Of a DNA stretch of 64,000 nt, positions 27,435-37,129 are shown piece after piece. The notes beneath the pieces were generated by a model. It ran no database searches. It was not told the origin of the DNA and saw nothing but the letters and a program-made list of their open reading frames with translations. The position numbers and the translations under genes were made by a program. Source of the stretch: Caulobacter sp. FWC26 (GTDB lineage Bacteria; Pseudomonadota; Alphaproteobacteria; Caulobacterales; Caulobacteraceae). How positions within the stretch are numbered: position 1 is the stretch's first letter; every line of letters begins with the position of its first letter. The stretch covers positions 4,256,001-4,320,000 of the forward strand of contig NZ_CP033875.1 of the NCBI RefSeq assembly GCF_002742645.2, read 5' to 3'.

Positions 27435-30400
27435 CTACCCCAAGTCGTCGGTGTGGCCCGTGCCGCCCTGGCCGCCCCCCCAGGCCTCGCCCGAGCGTTC
27501 CCACCAGTAGGGCTGACGGACGCGCTGGCCGGTCACGGTCTCGTTGAGGGTCACTGGGTCGTAGAGTCGGCCGCCCAGCATCACGCGGTGCAGCTTGTCG
27601 CTGTTCCGGATGTCAACGGTCGGGTCGGCGTCCAGCACCAGAAGATCGGCCAGCTTGCCAACCTCCAGCGAGCCCACGTCCTTGGCGTAGCCCAACGAGC
27701 GCGCGGCGTTGATCGTGCCGGCCGCCAGAGCCTCGACCGGGCTCCAGCCGCCGCGCGCGAACGACCACATCTCCCAGTGCGCGCCGAGGCCCGCCTGCTG
27801 GCCGTGGGCGCCGATCGACACCTGCACGCCTCGGTCGGCGAGCTTCTTGGCCTCGCGGGCGGTCGCGCCGTCCACATAATCCGCCTCGGGCGCAGCCTGA
27901 CGGCGGACATTCTGGGCTGCCAGCAACGCCGGCGGCGCGTGTTTCGACAGCAGCGGATGGGTCCAGACATCCATGTGCTGGCGCCAGTAAGGATCGCCCG
28001 CCAGACCGCCATAGGCCACGACCAGGGTCGGGGTGTAGTTGGTCTTGGTTTGCGACCACAGGCTGACGATGTCGTCGTAAAAGCGGTCGACCGGCAGGTT
28101 GTGCTCGACCGTGGCGTTGCCGTCCTGGACCAGGGTCACGTCCATCGCGTAGAGCGACCCACCCTCCGGCACGACCTCCATGTTCTCCTTCTGGGCGGCG
28201 ACCACGACCATCTGGCGCTGGTCCCGGCGGGGCTGGTTGTAGTTCTTGACGCTGTGTGCGCCCTGGGCCTTCAGACGGCGGACGTGGGCAAGAGCATCGT
28301 CAAGACTGTTGATCTCGGCATAGACCTCCGCCGCCTTGGCCCCATAGATGATCTCGCCCGTCGAGAAGGTGCGCGGAGCCAGGATCTTGCCGGCCCGCTG
28401 CAGCTCGGCCGCGGCGAAAATCTCGGACGCCCGCGACGATGGGTCGTGGATCGTCGTCGTGCCCAGGGCCAGATTGGCCATCGCCGACCAGTTCTGCTGC
28501 GGGACCAGATTGTCCGTGCCCTGCGGCCCATGGGCGTGGGCGTCGACGAGGCCGGGGACGATGGTCTTGCCCGTCACGTCGACCACCTTGGCATCGGCGG
28601 GGACCGGCGTGCTGGCCTTGGGACCGACCGCGACGATGCGATCGCCTTTGATCACCACCACCCCATCCTCGATGATGCCGCCAGCCTTGTCAGCCATGGT
28701 CACCACGCGCGCGCCGGTCAGGGCGACGACGCCCGTCGGCTTGTCGGCGGCGACTTCCATCGACAGCGACAGCCCCGTCTTCACCGGCTTGAACTTGCCA
28801 TCATCCTTGCTGGTCCCATCGGCGGCCGGAGCGTTGACGTACAGCGCATCGGTCTCGGCGGTGAACAGGGTGGGGCCCATGCTCCAGTGGACCTGCTTGC
28901 CGTCCTTGGACCAGTTGATGAAGTCCGCGCCCTCGGCGCTGACCCGCGTGACCGGCAGCGGCCCGCCCTTCTGGTCGACCGCGACCTCTTGGGTTCCGGG
29001 CATCAGCGGCATCACGAAGGCTTCGTAGTTCTGGCGGAACGCGACGTTGCGACCATCCGGCGAGACCTGGAAGTCATTGACCATGTCACCGCTGGCATGG
29101 ACCCGCTTGGCCTGCCCGTTCAGATCGGTGCTGACCAACTGGCGCTTGTCGCCGCTCGACATCAGCATGAACACGCGATCATTGGCGGCGCCGAACTGCG
29201 GCTCCGAACCGCCGCGCGAGACCCGCACCGGCGTCCCGCCCGAGGCGGCCACACGATAGATCCCCGGATCCTGCGACCAGCGCCCGGAGGTCAGCCCGCC
29301 GCCGCGACGGCGCTCAAACACGATGGTCTTGCCGTCCGGAGAAAAGCGCGGCGCGCTGTAGTGACCCGGCTGGGCGATCACGTCCTTAGCCGCGCCGCCG
29401 GCGGCGGGCACTGTGCGCAGGCGTCCCAGCCCCGCGTCGGTCCAGCTGACGAACACCACCGTGCGACCGTCGCGCGACCACGAGGGATAGAGCTCGAAGG
29501 CGTCTTCCTCGCCGCTGATCAGGCGACGCGGCTCGCCGCCGGCCGTCGACTTGACCCATAGCTTGCCCAGGGTCTCGAACACCACCGACTTGCCGTCGGG
29601 GGATACGCTGGCCCAGCGCGGCATCTTGGTGGTGAAGCGATCGGGCGCGACCGCAACCTCGGGATGGACCGCGTCGATCACCACGCGGGTGTCGTCGATC
29701 TTGAACGGGATCACGCCGGACGCGCCGTCCGCCACATTGACCCGCCGGATCTTCCCGCCGGCCCAGAACACCACGGACGCGCCGTCGGGCGTCCAGGCCA
29801 TGTTCGGATAGACGCCGGTCACCGCCCAGGTCTCCTGGACGTCCTGATCCAGCGCGTCGTAGACCTTGCGCTCCTCGCCCGACACCAGGTCCTTCACATA
29901 CAGCTTGGACTTGGTGCGCTCGCGGCGGACGAAGGCGATCTTCTTGCCGTCCGGCGACGGCGTCGGTCGCACCGAGCCGCCCAGGCCCGAGACGGCGGTC
30001 GTGACCTCGCCGGTCTCCAGGTCATAGCGCTCGATGTCGAACAGGGCGGTGTTGGAGTCTTGCGCGTATTCGAAGATCGGGCCGGGCGTCACGTTGCGGG
30101 TGTAGAAGACGCTCTTGCCGTCGGCCGCATAGATCGGCTCGCCCAGCTCCTTTTGCAGCTGCTCGCTGGCGCGCTTGACCAGCTGGACGCCGCCGCCGCC
30201 TGAGACGTGATAGACCCAGACCTCGCCGGTGCCCAAAGAGCGGCCGGTGGTGAAGTGCTTCTTGGCCACAATGAAACGGCCGTCCGGGCTCCAGCTGGGC
30301 TGGTTGAGCAGACGGAAGTCCTCCTTGGTCACCTGGCGTTTGTCGCTCCCATCCAGGTTCATCACCCAGATGTTGTCGCCGCCGCCCCGGTCGGAGGTGA

Positions 30401-30752
30401 AGGCGATCCGCTTGCCGTCCGGCGAGAAGCGGGGCTGCTGGTCATAGGCCAGGCCCTCGGCGATGCGGGTCGGCGTCCCGCCCGCGATCGGCATGGTGTA
30501 GATGTCGCCCAGGATGTCGAAGGCGATCAGCTTGCCGTCGCGCGAGACGTCGACATTCATCCAGGTGCCGTTGTCGACGCTGATCCGCACCTCGCGGGTG
30601 GCGACGCCGGGCGGGGCGTTGACGTTCCACTTCTCGGGCTTCTCGGCCTTGGCCGCGCTTGCGGTCGGCGCTGTTTGCGCTTGCGCCTGATGGGCCAGGG
30701 CCGAGCCCGACATCAACAACAAGGCGGCCAGCGCCGTCAGCCGACGATCCAT
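27435..30752 (-). CDS. Secreted TolB-like beta-propeller/amidohydrolase fusion
   Basis: 1105 residues. A signal peptide (LTALAALLLMSGSALAHQAQA) targets it to the periplasm. Residues about 50-640 carry repeated WD40-like PD40 units (FSPDGKRIAFTSDRGG, PSWSPDGRFIV, PTPSPDGKKIAFV and others). The C-terminal amidohydrolase domain (about 690-1080) has the HxH site GLVDAHAHG, then VEHNLPV, SIGAHGQQAGLG and LADLLVLDADP. The amidohydrolase superfamily hydrolyses cyclic amides or peptides with metal ions; this two-part family is probably a peptidase or imidazolonepropionase-like enzyme. The usual bridging lysine may be in HSVKNYNQP. Substrate unknown. Confidence 0.85.
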   Translation of the reverse strand: MDRRLTALAALLLMSGSALAHQAQAQTAPTASAAKAEKPEKWNVNAPPGVATREVRISVDNGTWMNVDVSRDGKLIAFDILGDIYTMPIAGGTPTRIAEGLAYDQQPRFSPDGKRIAFTSDRGGGDNIWVMNLDGSDKRQVTKEDFRLLNQPSWSPDGRFIVAKKHFTTGRSLGTGEVWVYHVSGGGGVQLVKRASEQLQKELGEPIYAADGKSVFYTRNVTPGPIFEYAQDSNTALFDIERYDLETGEVTTAVSGLGGSVRPTPSPDGKKIAFVRRERTKSKLYVKDLVSGEERKVYDALDQDVQETWAVTGVYPNMAWTPDGASVVFWAGGKIRRVNVADGASGVIPFKIDDTRVVIDAVHPEVAVAPDRFTTKMPRWASVSPDGKSVVFETLGKLWVKSTAGGEPRRLISGEEDAFELYPSWSRDGRTVVFVSWTDAGLGRLRTVPAAGGAAKDVIAQPGHYSAPRFSPDGKTIVFERRRGGGLTSGRWSQDPGIYRVAASGGTPVRVSRGGSEPQFGAANDRVFMLMSSGDKRQLVSTDLNGQAKRVHASGDMVNDFQVSPDGRNVAFRQNYEAFVMPLMPGTQEVAVDQKGGPLPVTRVSAEGADFINWSKDGKQVHWSMGPTLFTAETDALYVNAPAADGTSKDDGKFKPVKTGLSLSMEVAADKPTGVVALTGARVVTMADKAGGIIEDGVVVIKGDRIVAVGPKASTPVPADAKVVDVTGKTIVPGLVDAHAHGPQGTDNLVPQQNWSAMANLALGTTTIHDPSSRASEIFAAAELQRAGKILAPRTFSTGEIIYGAKAAEVYAEINSLDDALAHVRRLKAQGAHSVKNYNQPRRDQRQMVVVAAQKENMEVVPEGGSLYAMDVTLVQDGNATVEHNLPVDRFYDDIVSLWSQTKTNYTPTLVVAYGGLAGDPYWRQHMDVWTHPLLSKHAPPALLAAQNVRRQAAPEADYVDGATAREAKKLADRGVQVSIGAHGQQAGLGAHWEMWSFARGGWSPVEALAAGTINAARSLGYAKDVGSLEVGKLADLLVLDADPTVDIRNSDKLHRVMLGGRLYDPVTLNETVTGQRVRQPYWWERSGEAWGGGQGGTGHTDDLG

Positions 30753-30838
30753 TTAATTTCCCCCGAACACCTGATGGGCACGATTTGGGCGTGACCCTAG
30801 GGGGGAAGCTGCGCGGTGTCACGGCCGGGGTTCCTCGG

Positions 30839-31144
30839 CTAGCCGCCCTCCTCGTCCGCCGCTTCGACCACCGCCCGCAGATAATCGACATGGGCGCGGA
30901 AGGCCTTGCGCCCCTCCGCCGTCAGCCGGGCCTGGGTGCGGGGGCGCTTGCCCACGAAGTCCTTTTCGATCGCCACGTAGCCGGCCTTCTCCAGGGTGGT
31001 GAGATGGCTGCCCAGATTGCCGTCGGTCGCCTGGGTGATGGCCTTCAGGCGCGGGAAATCCAGCGGCTGGCCTTTTTCGGCGCTGAGGGCGGCCATGATC
31101 TTCAGGCGCAGCGGCTGGTGGATGATGTCGTCGGAGTCCGCCAC
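30839..31144 (-). CDS. Winged-helix transcriptional regulator (HTH_34/ArsR-like)
   Basis: 101 residues. The wHTH domain covers nearly the whole protein: IIHQPLRLKIMAALSAEKGQPLDFPRLKAITQATDGNLGSHLTTLEKAGYVAIEK-type layout, with recognition helix DGNLGSHLTTLEKAGY and wing FVGKRPRTQARLTAEGRKAF. The GTG at 31144 starts 2 bases after the upstream membrane-protein stop and has GGAGG 8 bases before it; a GTG at 31159 would overlap. It is thus encoded as the second gene of a two-gene unit whose promoter carries two copies of one inverted repeat, suggesting autoregulation. Confidence 0.85.
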   Translation of the reverse strand: MADSDDIIHQPLRLKIMAALSAEKGQPLDFPRLKAITQATDGNLGSHLTTLEKAGYVAIEKDFVGKRPRTQARLTAEGRKAFRAHVDYLRAVVEAADEEGG

Positions 31145-31146
31145 GC

Positions 31147-31707
31147 TCAGCGCCTCCACAGCCAGACGCCGCTGAGGAACAGTGCGCCGCTCGCCGCCGC
31201 CATCCAGAAGGGCAGCCAGGGCTGGAACAGGAAATACCCAACCAGGGTCAGGCCGAACATCAGCCCGCCGATCAGCGCATAGCGCGGCGCGGCCCAGAAG
31301 CCGACCACGGCGTAGATCACCCCGATCAGCAGGCCCGGAAAGGCCATGGCGGCGGCGGGATCTGCGGGCTTCATCACCCAGAAGACGCTCAGCGCGAAGA
31401 TCATCAGGGCCAGCGAGCCGCCCAGCAGACGCCACGTCATGCCGGGGGGCGCTCCGGCTGCCTTGGGCTTGCCGGCCCGCGCCAACAGCAGGGCGCCGGC
31501 CACGCCGACCACATCCAGGCCCAGCCAGACCGGGAGCCAGAGCTCCGGCGGGGCTAATCCCATGGTCAGGTAGCCGGTCGCCCAGATCAGCGACCACATC
31601 ATCAGGATCGGTCCGCCGACACGGTAGCCGCGCAGGGTCATGCCCCGGCGCTGGGTGCTCTCGATGTCGGACAGCGCGGCGGCCGCTTCGGTGCGGGTGA
31701 TAGCCAT
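31147..31707 (-). CDS. Five-helix membrane protein co-encoded with a wHTH regulator
   Basis: 186 residues with about five hydrophobic segments: ILMMWSLIWATGYLTMGL, LWLPVWLGLDVVGVAGALLLA, LLGGSLALMIFALSVFWVM, FPGLLIGVIYAVVGFWAAP and LMFGLTLVGYFLFQPWLPFW. No named domain is recognised. The ATG at 31707 is preceded by GGAGAGG; an upstream in-frame start at 31779 would run through the operator repeats. Membrane protein plus small wHTH pairs are common small regulatory units; a stress or signal-sensing role is possible, unproven. Confidence 0.75.
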   Translation of the reverse strand: MAITRTEAAAALSDIESTQRRGMTLRGYRVGGPILMMWSLIWATGYLTMGLAPPELWLPVWLGLDVVGVAGALLLARAGKPKAAGAPPGMTWRLLGGSLALMIFALSVFWVMKPADPAAAMAFPGLLIGVIYAVVGFWAAPRYALIGGLMFGLTLVGYFLFQPWLPFWMAAASGALFLSGVWLWRR

Positions 31708-31738
31708 GAGCCTCTCCATTCCCAGGCGCACCAGAGCG

Positions 31739-31755
31739 CTCTGTAATACAGAGTT
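31739..31755 (-). promoter_or_regulatory. Operator 1 (AACTCTG-N5-CAGAG)
   Basis: On the minus strand this reads AACTCTG-TATTA-CAGAG, an inverted repeat 32 bases before the membrane-protein ATG. Operator 2 has the same half-sites and the same spacing, so the pair is very unlikely to be chance. Confidence 0.75.
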
Positions 31756-31768
31756 AGTATCCCCGATA

Positions 31769-31787
31769 AACTCTGTCAATCAGAGTT
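31769..31787 (-). promoter_or_regulatory. Operator 2 (AACTCTG-N5-CAGAGTT)
   Basis: AACTCTG-TCAAT-CAGAGTT, a perfect 7-bp inverted repeat, 14 bases upstream of operator 1. It is the probable binding site for the winged-helix regulator encoded in the same unit; a partial TTCTCTG half-site follows at about 31786-31792. Confidence 0.75.
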
Positions 31788-31812
31788 CTCTGTGAAATGT
31801 CGCAGCGAGCCG

Positions 31813-32559
31813 TTAGACGCCCACCTTTGGCGACTTCAGGCGTCGCTTGTTGACGTGGTGGCTGGGGGCCTCGGCCTGGATCTCCTCGGGGTACTCGCCC
31901 TTGAAGTAAAAGCGCTGCCAGGCCTCCTTAGTGGCCTCGGGGTCGCGCTTGAAAATCAGGTTGTTGAACTCGGTCCGCTTCTCGGCCCAGACGTCGTACT
32001 GGCGCCGCAGTTCGGGGTTGGAGTTCATCGAGCGGATCACCGGCTGAAAGCTCTCCAGGGCCTTGTCCTGCAACAACATGATGAAGCAGAAGGTCTCCCC
32101 CTTCTCGAACCGCACGGTGCCCGGCCGGGTGAAGATCCAGTTCATCGTGAAGGGGAAGGGCAGCCAGTCCGTTTCGATCACCCCGGCCAGCGGCTGGACG
32201 CCGTCCTTGACGTGGTTGGGCGGGCCCATGGCCATCATCGACCAGCCCGGCGGCGTGCGGAAGAGATACCCCGTGTGGAAGGTCACCACCCCGCGCGTGA
32301 AGTGCGACTTCACGAAGTCATGGAAACCCGGATAGGGGTGGTCGGGCTGGAACTTGATGCACTCCTGGTGCGCCCCGCCGTCCCAGGTCATGGTGAAGCC
32401 GACCGGGCAGAGAATGTCCCAGCCCGTGGTGTTGGCCATGGTCAGCGGCAGGCAGCGATAGGGGTGGCGCTCGGCGAACCGGTCCATCCAGGCGCGCTGC
32501 GGCCGTCCAGGCACGATCTCCGGCGGACGGTTCTCGGTGGGATAGCACTCCAGTTCCAT
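31813..32559 (-). CDS. DUF6065 family protein
   Basis: 248 residues with no signal peptide or membrane helix. Rich in aromatic residues and proline with conserved-looking blocks: MELECYPTENRPPEIVPG, MANTTGWDILCPVGFTMTWDGG, THG-type FHTGYLFRTPPGWSMMAMGPPN, TDWLPFPFTMNWIFTRPG and FEKGETFCFIMLLQ. This fits proteins annotated DUF6065, which are compact beta-rich cytosolic proteins of unknown function, sometimes near natural-product genes. The C-terminal tail is basic (NKRRLKSPKV). Flanks give no functional hint. Confidence 0.7.
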   Translation of the reverse strand: MELECYPTENRPPEIVPGRPQRAWMDRFAERHPYRCLPLTMANTTGWDILCPVGFTMTWDGGAHQECIKFQPDHPYPGFHDFVKSHFTRGVVTFHTGYLFRTPPGWSMMAMGPPNHVKDGVQPLAGVIETDWLPFPFTMNWIFTRPGTVRFEKGETFCFIMLLQDKALESFQPVIRSMNSNPELRRQYDVWAEKRTEFNNLIFKRDPEATKEAWQRFYFKGEYPEEIQAEAPSHHVNKRRLKSPKVGV

Positions 32560-32629
32560 GCCGGTCCTTTATCTGATCTTCCTGCCCTGGGATCAGGTCT
32601 AGCGCTCGCGGCCTTACGCCGTCTAGTAG

Positions 32630-33142
<513 letters not shown>

Positions 33143-33238
33143 GCTCGCCCGTCAAGCGAACGGGTCATTGCGCGCAGCTCGATGAGGGACCATCTTGACG
33201 GCTGAAGCGTTCCCCTACTTCCGAGTACGAGAGACCCG

Positions 33239-34138
33239 ATGTCCCTGATCGGCGAAAAGCCCGCGCCCTCTTCGAAAAGCGAACACATCAAGGACGGCAC
33301 GGACGCCAGCTTCATGGCCGACGTGATTGAGGCCTCGAAGACCCAGCCTGTCATCGTCGACTTCTGGGCCACCTGGTGTGGGCCCTGCCGGACGCTGACG
33401 CCCACGATCGAAAAAGTCGTCAACGCCGCCAAGGGCGCGGTCAAGCTGGTCAAGATCGACGTCGACAAGAACCCGGGCTTTGCGGGCCAGCTGCGCGTGC
33501 AGTCGATCCCGACCGTCTACGCCTTTGTCGACGGCCGCCCGGTCGACGCCTTCCAGGGCGCCCTGCCCGAAAGCCAGGTCCGGGCCTTCGTGGAGAAGCT
33601 GGCCGGGGCGGCCGAGGGCGGCGCCCTTGATGAGATGATCGCCATGGGCAAGGAGTCGCTGGAGATCGGCGATCTGGGCGGCGCGGCCCAGGCCTTCGCC
33701 CAGGCGCTGCAGATCGACCCGACCAGCGCCAAGGCCCTGGGCGGCATGGCCCGCGTCTATCTGGCCAACGGCGATCCGGAAGGCGCGGCCGAAGTGGTGG
33801 CCATGGCCCCGGCCGACGCCAAGGACCCCGACCTCGATGCGGCGCGCGCCGCTCTGGCGCTAGCCGCCGAGGCGCCGTCCGAAACCGCCGCCTTCGAACA
33901 GCGCCTGGCCGCCGATGCCGACGACCATGAGGCGCGCCTGGAACTGGCCAAGGCCCTGGCGGGCATGGGCCGCCTGCAGGACGCCGCCGATCAGCTGCTG
34001 ACCATCATCGCCCGCGACCGGACCTGGAATGACGATGCGGCCCGCAAGCAATTGCTGACGGTGTTCGAGGCCGCCGGCCCGACCTCGGAAGTGGCCAAGC
34101 AAGGACGGCGCAAGCTGTCCTCGATCCTGTTCAGCTAG
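33239..34138 (+). CDS. Thioredoxin-TPR protein (CnoX/YbbN-type)
   Basis: 299 residues. A thioredoxin domain (about 20-130) with the active site WATWCGPCRTLTP and cis-Pro loop VQSIPTVYAF is followed by a C-terminal TPR_20-type region of alpha-helical repeats (SLEIGDLGGAAQAFAQALQIDPTSAKALGG and later repeats). This is the CnoX/YbbN architecture, holdases that protect and transfer substrates to GroEL/DnaK after oxidative stress. Unlike E. coli YbbN, both redox cysteines are present, so it may be a working reductase. It leads a run with the Lon-N and Trm112 genes. Confidence 0.88.
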   Translation: MSLIGEKPAPSSKSEHIKDGTDASFMADVIEASKTQPVIVDFWATWCGPCRTLTPTIEKVVNAAKGAVKLVKIDVDKNPGFAGQLRVQSIPTVYAFVDGRPVDAFQGALPESQVRAFVEKLAGAAEGGALDEMIAMGKESLEIGDLGGAAQAFAQALQIDPTSAKALGGMARVYLANGDPEGAAEVVAMAPADAKDPDLDAARAALALAAEAPSETAAFEQRLAADADDHEARLELAKALAGMGRLQDAADQLLTIIARDRTWNDDAARKQLLTVFEAAGPTSEVAKQGRRKLSSILFS

Positions 34139-34162
34139 GACCCCAAGCCCCACGGAGCGTGC

Positions 34163-34828
34163 ATGCCGGCGGCCTACCGCAAGATCGACGATCTGCCCCT
34201 GGTGATCCCGGTGTTTCCCCTGGACGGCGTGCTCCTGCTGCCGGGCGGGCAGCTGCCGCTGAACATCTTCGAGCCCCGGTATCTGAACATGCTGGACGAC
34301 GCCATGTCGGGCGAGCGGATCATCGGCATGATCCAGACGCGCGCCGGCGGAGACCATCAGCGTCCGGCCCTAGCGCCGGTGGGTTGCGCGGGCCGGGTGA
34401 CCAGTTTCGCCGAGACCAGCGACGGTCGCTACCTGATCACCCTGACGGGCGTCTGCCGCTTCCGCGCCGGAGAGGAGCTGCCGGTCCGCACGCCGTACCG
34501 TCAGGTCCGCGCGGACTTCGCGCCCTACGAGGCTGATCTGCGGGAAGAGGCGGCAGGCACGCGCACCGCCACCGAGATCGACCGCCTGATGATCGCGTTG
34601 CGCCGCTATCTCGATCACCGCGGTCTGGCGATCGACTGGGGGGACGCCGAGGCCGCGCCCTCGGACGCCCTGATCAACAGCCTGGCCATGGCCCTGCCGT
34701 TCGACCCGATGGAGAAACAGGCCCTGCTGGAAGCCGAGACCATCTTCGAGCGCAAAGCGACCCTGACCGCTCTGCTTGAGATCGACGCGGCGGGCGGCGA
34801 CGATGACGAACCCACTTCGATCCAGTAG
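34163..34828 (+). CDS. Lon N-terminal (substrate-binding) domain protein
   Basis: 221 residues with only the Lon LAN/substrate-binding domain: VIPVFPLDGVLLLPGGQLPLNIFEPRYLNMLDDAM at the start, then IGMIQT, GCAGRVTSF and DGRYLITLTGVCRFR. No AAA+ or protease domain follows. It lies 24 bases after the thioredoxin-TPR gene and 9 bases before the Trm112-like gene, an arrangement frequent in alphaproteobacteria. A protein-binding adaptor role is likely; partner unknown. Confidence 0.88.
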   Translation: MPAAYRKIDDLPLVIPVFPLDGVLLLPGGQLPLNIFEPRYLNMLDDAMSGERIIGMIQTRAGGDHQRPALAPVGCAGRVTSFAETSDGRYLITLTGVCRFRAGEELPVRTPYRQVRADFAPYEADLREEAAGTRTATEIDRLMIALRRYLDHRGLAIDWGDAEAAPSDALINSLAMALPFDPMEKQALLEAETIFERKATLTALLEIDAAGGDDDEPTSIQ

Positions 34829-34837
34829 ACAGTGCCC

Positions 34838-35038
34838 ATGACCGAAGTTTCCGCCCCCCCCATCGACGTCGACCCGCGCCTCCTGGAAGTGCTGGTGTGC
34901 CCCGTGACGCGGGGTCCGTTGGAGTATGACCGCACCAAGGGCGAGTTGATCAGTCGCGCCGCCAAGCTGGCTTATCCGATCCGCGACGGCGTGCCGATCA
35001 TGCTGCCGGAAGAGGCGCGGGCGTTGGAGAGCGTTTAA
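34838..35038 (+). CDS. Trm112/UPF0434 family protein
   Basis: 66 residues: [51 protein letters not shown] sequence, the Trm112p-like fold. Only one Cys is present where zinc-binding members have four, so it probably lacks zinc. Bacterial members are thought to stabilise partner methyltransferases. The ATG at 34838 was chosen over a GTG at 34832. The stop overlaps the convergent ubiH-like stop by 4 bases. Confidence 0.82.
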   Translation: MTEVSAPPIDVDPRLLEVLVCPVTRGPLEYDRTKGELISRAAKLAYPIRDGVPIMLPEEARALESV

Positions 35039-36285
35039 AGGCTCTCCCCCCGCAATAGCTTGGGCAGGTCGCCCACCCCGCCGCCGGCCTCGTGCATGAA
35101 GAAGCGCCGCGCCGGGGCGATCTGGTTGACGACCGCCAGGCCCGCGCCGCGCGCCAGGCGCAGCAGCGGGTTGTCGTTGGAGAAAATCCGCACGAAGGCG
35201 TCGAAGGCCAGGGCGTTTGTCACGGTGTCGAACCGCCGCCAGCGGGCATAGCGCTCCAGCACGGCTTCCGCCCCGATGTCCTCGCCGTTACGGACGGCCT
35301 CGACCAGAACTTCGGCCAGGGCGGCGGCGTCCTTGAGACCCAGGTTCAGCCCCTGGCCCGCGATCGGGTGCACGCCGTGGGCGGCGTCGCCGATCAGGGC
35401 CAGGCGCGGGGCGACCATGCGCTCGGCCAGCAGCAGCGACAGCGGATAGACGAAAACCGGCCCCTCGATCGTCACCGCGCCGAGGAAGTCGCCGAAGCGG
35501 CGCATCAGGTGGGCGTGGAAGGCCTCGGGACTGGCGTGGCGCAGCGCCTCGCCGCGCGCGGTGCTCTCGGTCCAGACCAGGCTGGCGCGATTGTCGGTCA
35601 GCGGCAGGATGGCGAAGGGGCCGCTGGGCAGGAAGTACTCGTGGGCCACGCCCTGGTGCGGGCGCTCCAGGCGGACCGTGGCGACCACGCCGCTCTGGCC
35701 GTAGCTCCAGCCGATATGGCCTATGCCGGCCGACTGGCGCAGCGCCGAGTTGCGGCCTTCGGCGCTGACAGCCAAGGGCGCCGACAGCACCCGGCCGTCC
35801 GACAGGGTCAACTTCGCCGCCCCGGCTTCGACCGACAGGGCCTTGGCCGCCATCGGCGCGATCACCGGAATCTCCTTGTCGATCACGGCCTGGGATAGGG
35901 CCGCGCGGATCTGGCGATTCTCGACCAGATAGCCCAGCGGCTCGCCCTCGATCCGGCCGGAGATTTCGCTGGAGTCGAAGCGCAGGAAGGCCGGCAGCGG
36001 CTTGCGCGCCGCCGCGCCCGGGGTGCGGCCGTCGGTGACCAGGATTTGCTCGATGCGCTGGGCGTGCGGCTCCAGCGCCTCGCCCGCGCCGATCGCCCGC
36101 CACTGGCGGAACGAGGAATAGGCGATGGCGGAGCTGCGGCCGTCGAAGGTCGGCGCCAGTTGGGCCTCGAAAGGCGCGGGATCGACCAGCAGCGGCCGCA
36201 GGCCGCCCGAGGCGAGGGCCAGAGCCAGGGTGGAGCCGGCCATGCCGGCGCCGGCGATGATCACATCAGCGTCGTGAGCGCGCAT
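35035..36285 (-). CDS. UbiH/UbiF/COQ6-type FAD monooxygenase
   Basis: 416 residues. FAD-binding motifs in order: [19 protein letters not shown] at the N-terminus, the DG-type segment [16 protein letters not shown], and [31 protein letters not shown]. This is the ubiquinone-biosynthesis hydroxylase family that adds hydroxyls to the benzoquinone ring. Which ring position cannot be told from sequence. The ATG at 36285 is favoured over a GTG at 36312. It is downstream of marC on the same strand (47 bases). Confidence 0.87.
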   Translation of the reverse strand: MRAHDADVIIAGAGMAGSTLALALASGGLRPLLVDPAPFEAQLAPTFDGRSSAIAYSSFRQWRAIGAGEALEPHAQRIEQILVTDGRTPGAAARKPLPAFLRFDSSEISGRIEGEPLGYLVENRQIRAALSQAVIDKEIPVIAPMAAKALSVEAGAAKLTLSDGRVLSAPLAVSAEGRNSALRQSAGIGHIGWSYGQSGVVATVRLERPHQGVAHEYFLPSGPFAILPLTDNRASLVWTESTARGEALRHASPEAFHAHLMRRFGDFLGAVTIEGPVFVYPLSLLLAERMVAPRLALIGDAAHGVHPIAGQGLNLGLKDAAALAEVLVEAVRNGEDIGAEAVLERYARWRRFDTVTNALAFDAFVRIFSNDNPLLRLARGAGLAVVNQIAPARRFFMHEAGGGVGDLPKLLRGESL

Positions 36286-36332
36286 GGCGGCGATATGGGC
36301 CTCGTCACGCACCGCTGTCCAGAGCAGGGTCC

Positions 36333-37031
36333 CTACTTATGGCTCTCGGCGTAGGGGGCCTTGGCGTCGTTCTTGATCAGGCCGCGCGTGGCGTCGCCTA
36401 CCCCGACCAGAACGAACTGTACGGCCAGGGCGCAGAGGATCAGACCCAGCACGCGCACCACGATGCTCATGCCGATACGGCCCAGCACCCTGCTGACCAG
36501 CGGCGCGGCCCAGAAGGTGGCCACCACCACCGCCGACACCGCCAGGATGACCGCCACCCCGATGCCTGCGCCGGCCCAGCCCAGCGGTTTGGCCTCGGCG
36601 GCGTAGATGATGACGGTCGAGATCGCGCCCGGTCCGATCAGCAGCGGCATGGCGAACGGCACGATCAGGCGCTCGAACCGCTGACGGGCGTAGGCGCGCG
36701 GGGTCTGCCCCTCTATGCCCTCGGCGGCGTCGGCGAACATGGTGGTGAAGTCGTCGCGCACCATGTCCAGACCCAGAATGAACAGGATGATGCCGCCGGC
36801 GATCCGGAACGCCTGCATCGAGATGCCGAAGAACGCCAGAAGGCCCACCCCGGTGAAATAGAAGAAGATCAGGAACCCGGCCATGAACAGGCCGATATAG
36901 GCGGCCACCATGCGCCGACCGGCGGCGGCCGCGCCCAGGGTGGCGGCGGCGAACAGCGGCACGTTGCCGATCGGATCGATCAGGGCGAACAGCGCGACGA
37001 AGAAGTTGACGGCGAGTTTGGCCTCGGTCAT
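36333..37031 (-). CDS. MarC family integral membrane protein
   Basis: 232 residues with six transmembrane segments, starting FFVALFALIDPIGNVPLFAA, the MarC signature (conserved DP-GN-P). FAMPLLIGPGAISTVIIYAAEA is the second conserved block in the fourth helix region. MarC proteins were once tied to multiple antibiotic resistance, later refuted; their transport function is unknown. Possibly co-transcribed with the downstream ubiH-like gene. Confidence 0.88.
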   Translation of the reverse strand: MTEAKLAVNFFVALFALIDPIGNVPLFAAATLGAAAAGRRMVAAYIGLFMAGFLIFFYFTGVGLLAFFGISMQAFRIAGGIILFILGLDMVRDDFTTMFADAAEGIEGQTPRAYARQRFERLIVPFAMPLLIGPGAISTVIIYAAEAKPLGWAGAGIGVAVILAVSAVVVATFWAAPLVSRVLGRIGMSIVVRVLGLILCALAVQFVLVGVGDATRGLIKNDAKAPYAESHK

Positions 37032-37129
37032 TCGACGTCCCTACCTTTCAGATCGCGCCCAAGCTTGCCCTTTCCTAGGGGTAACGGCCTCGCGCGCCAA
37101 CCCTTGCGACCAATAACGGGGACTCGAAG

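Noticed and set aside
27453..29561. A 702-codon plus-strand frame antisense to the amidohydrolase
   Set aside because: No domain; the minus strand has signal peptide, repeats and metal motifs.
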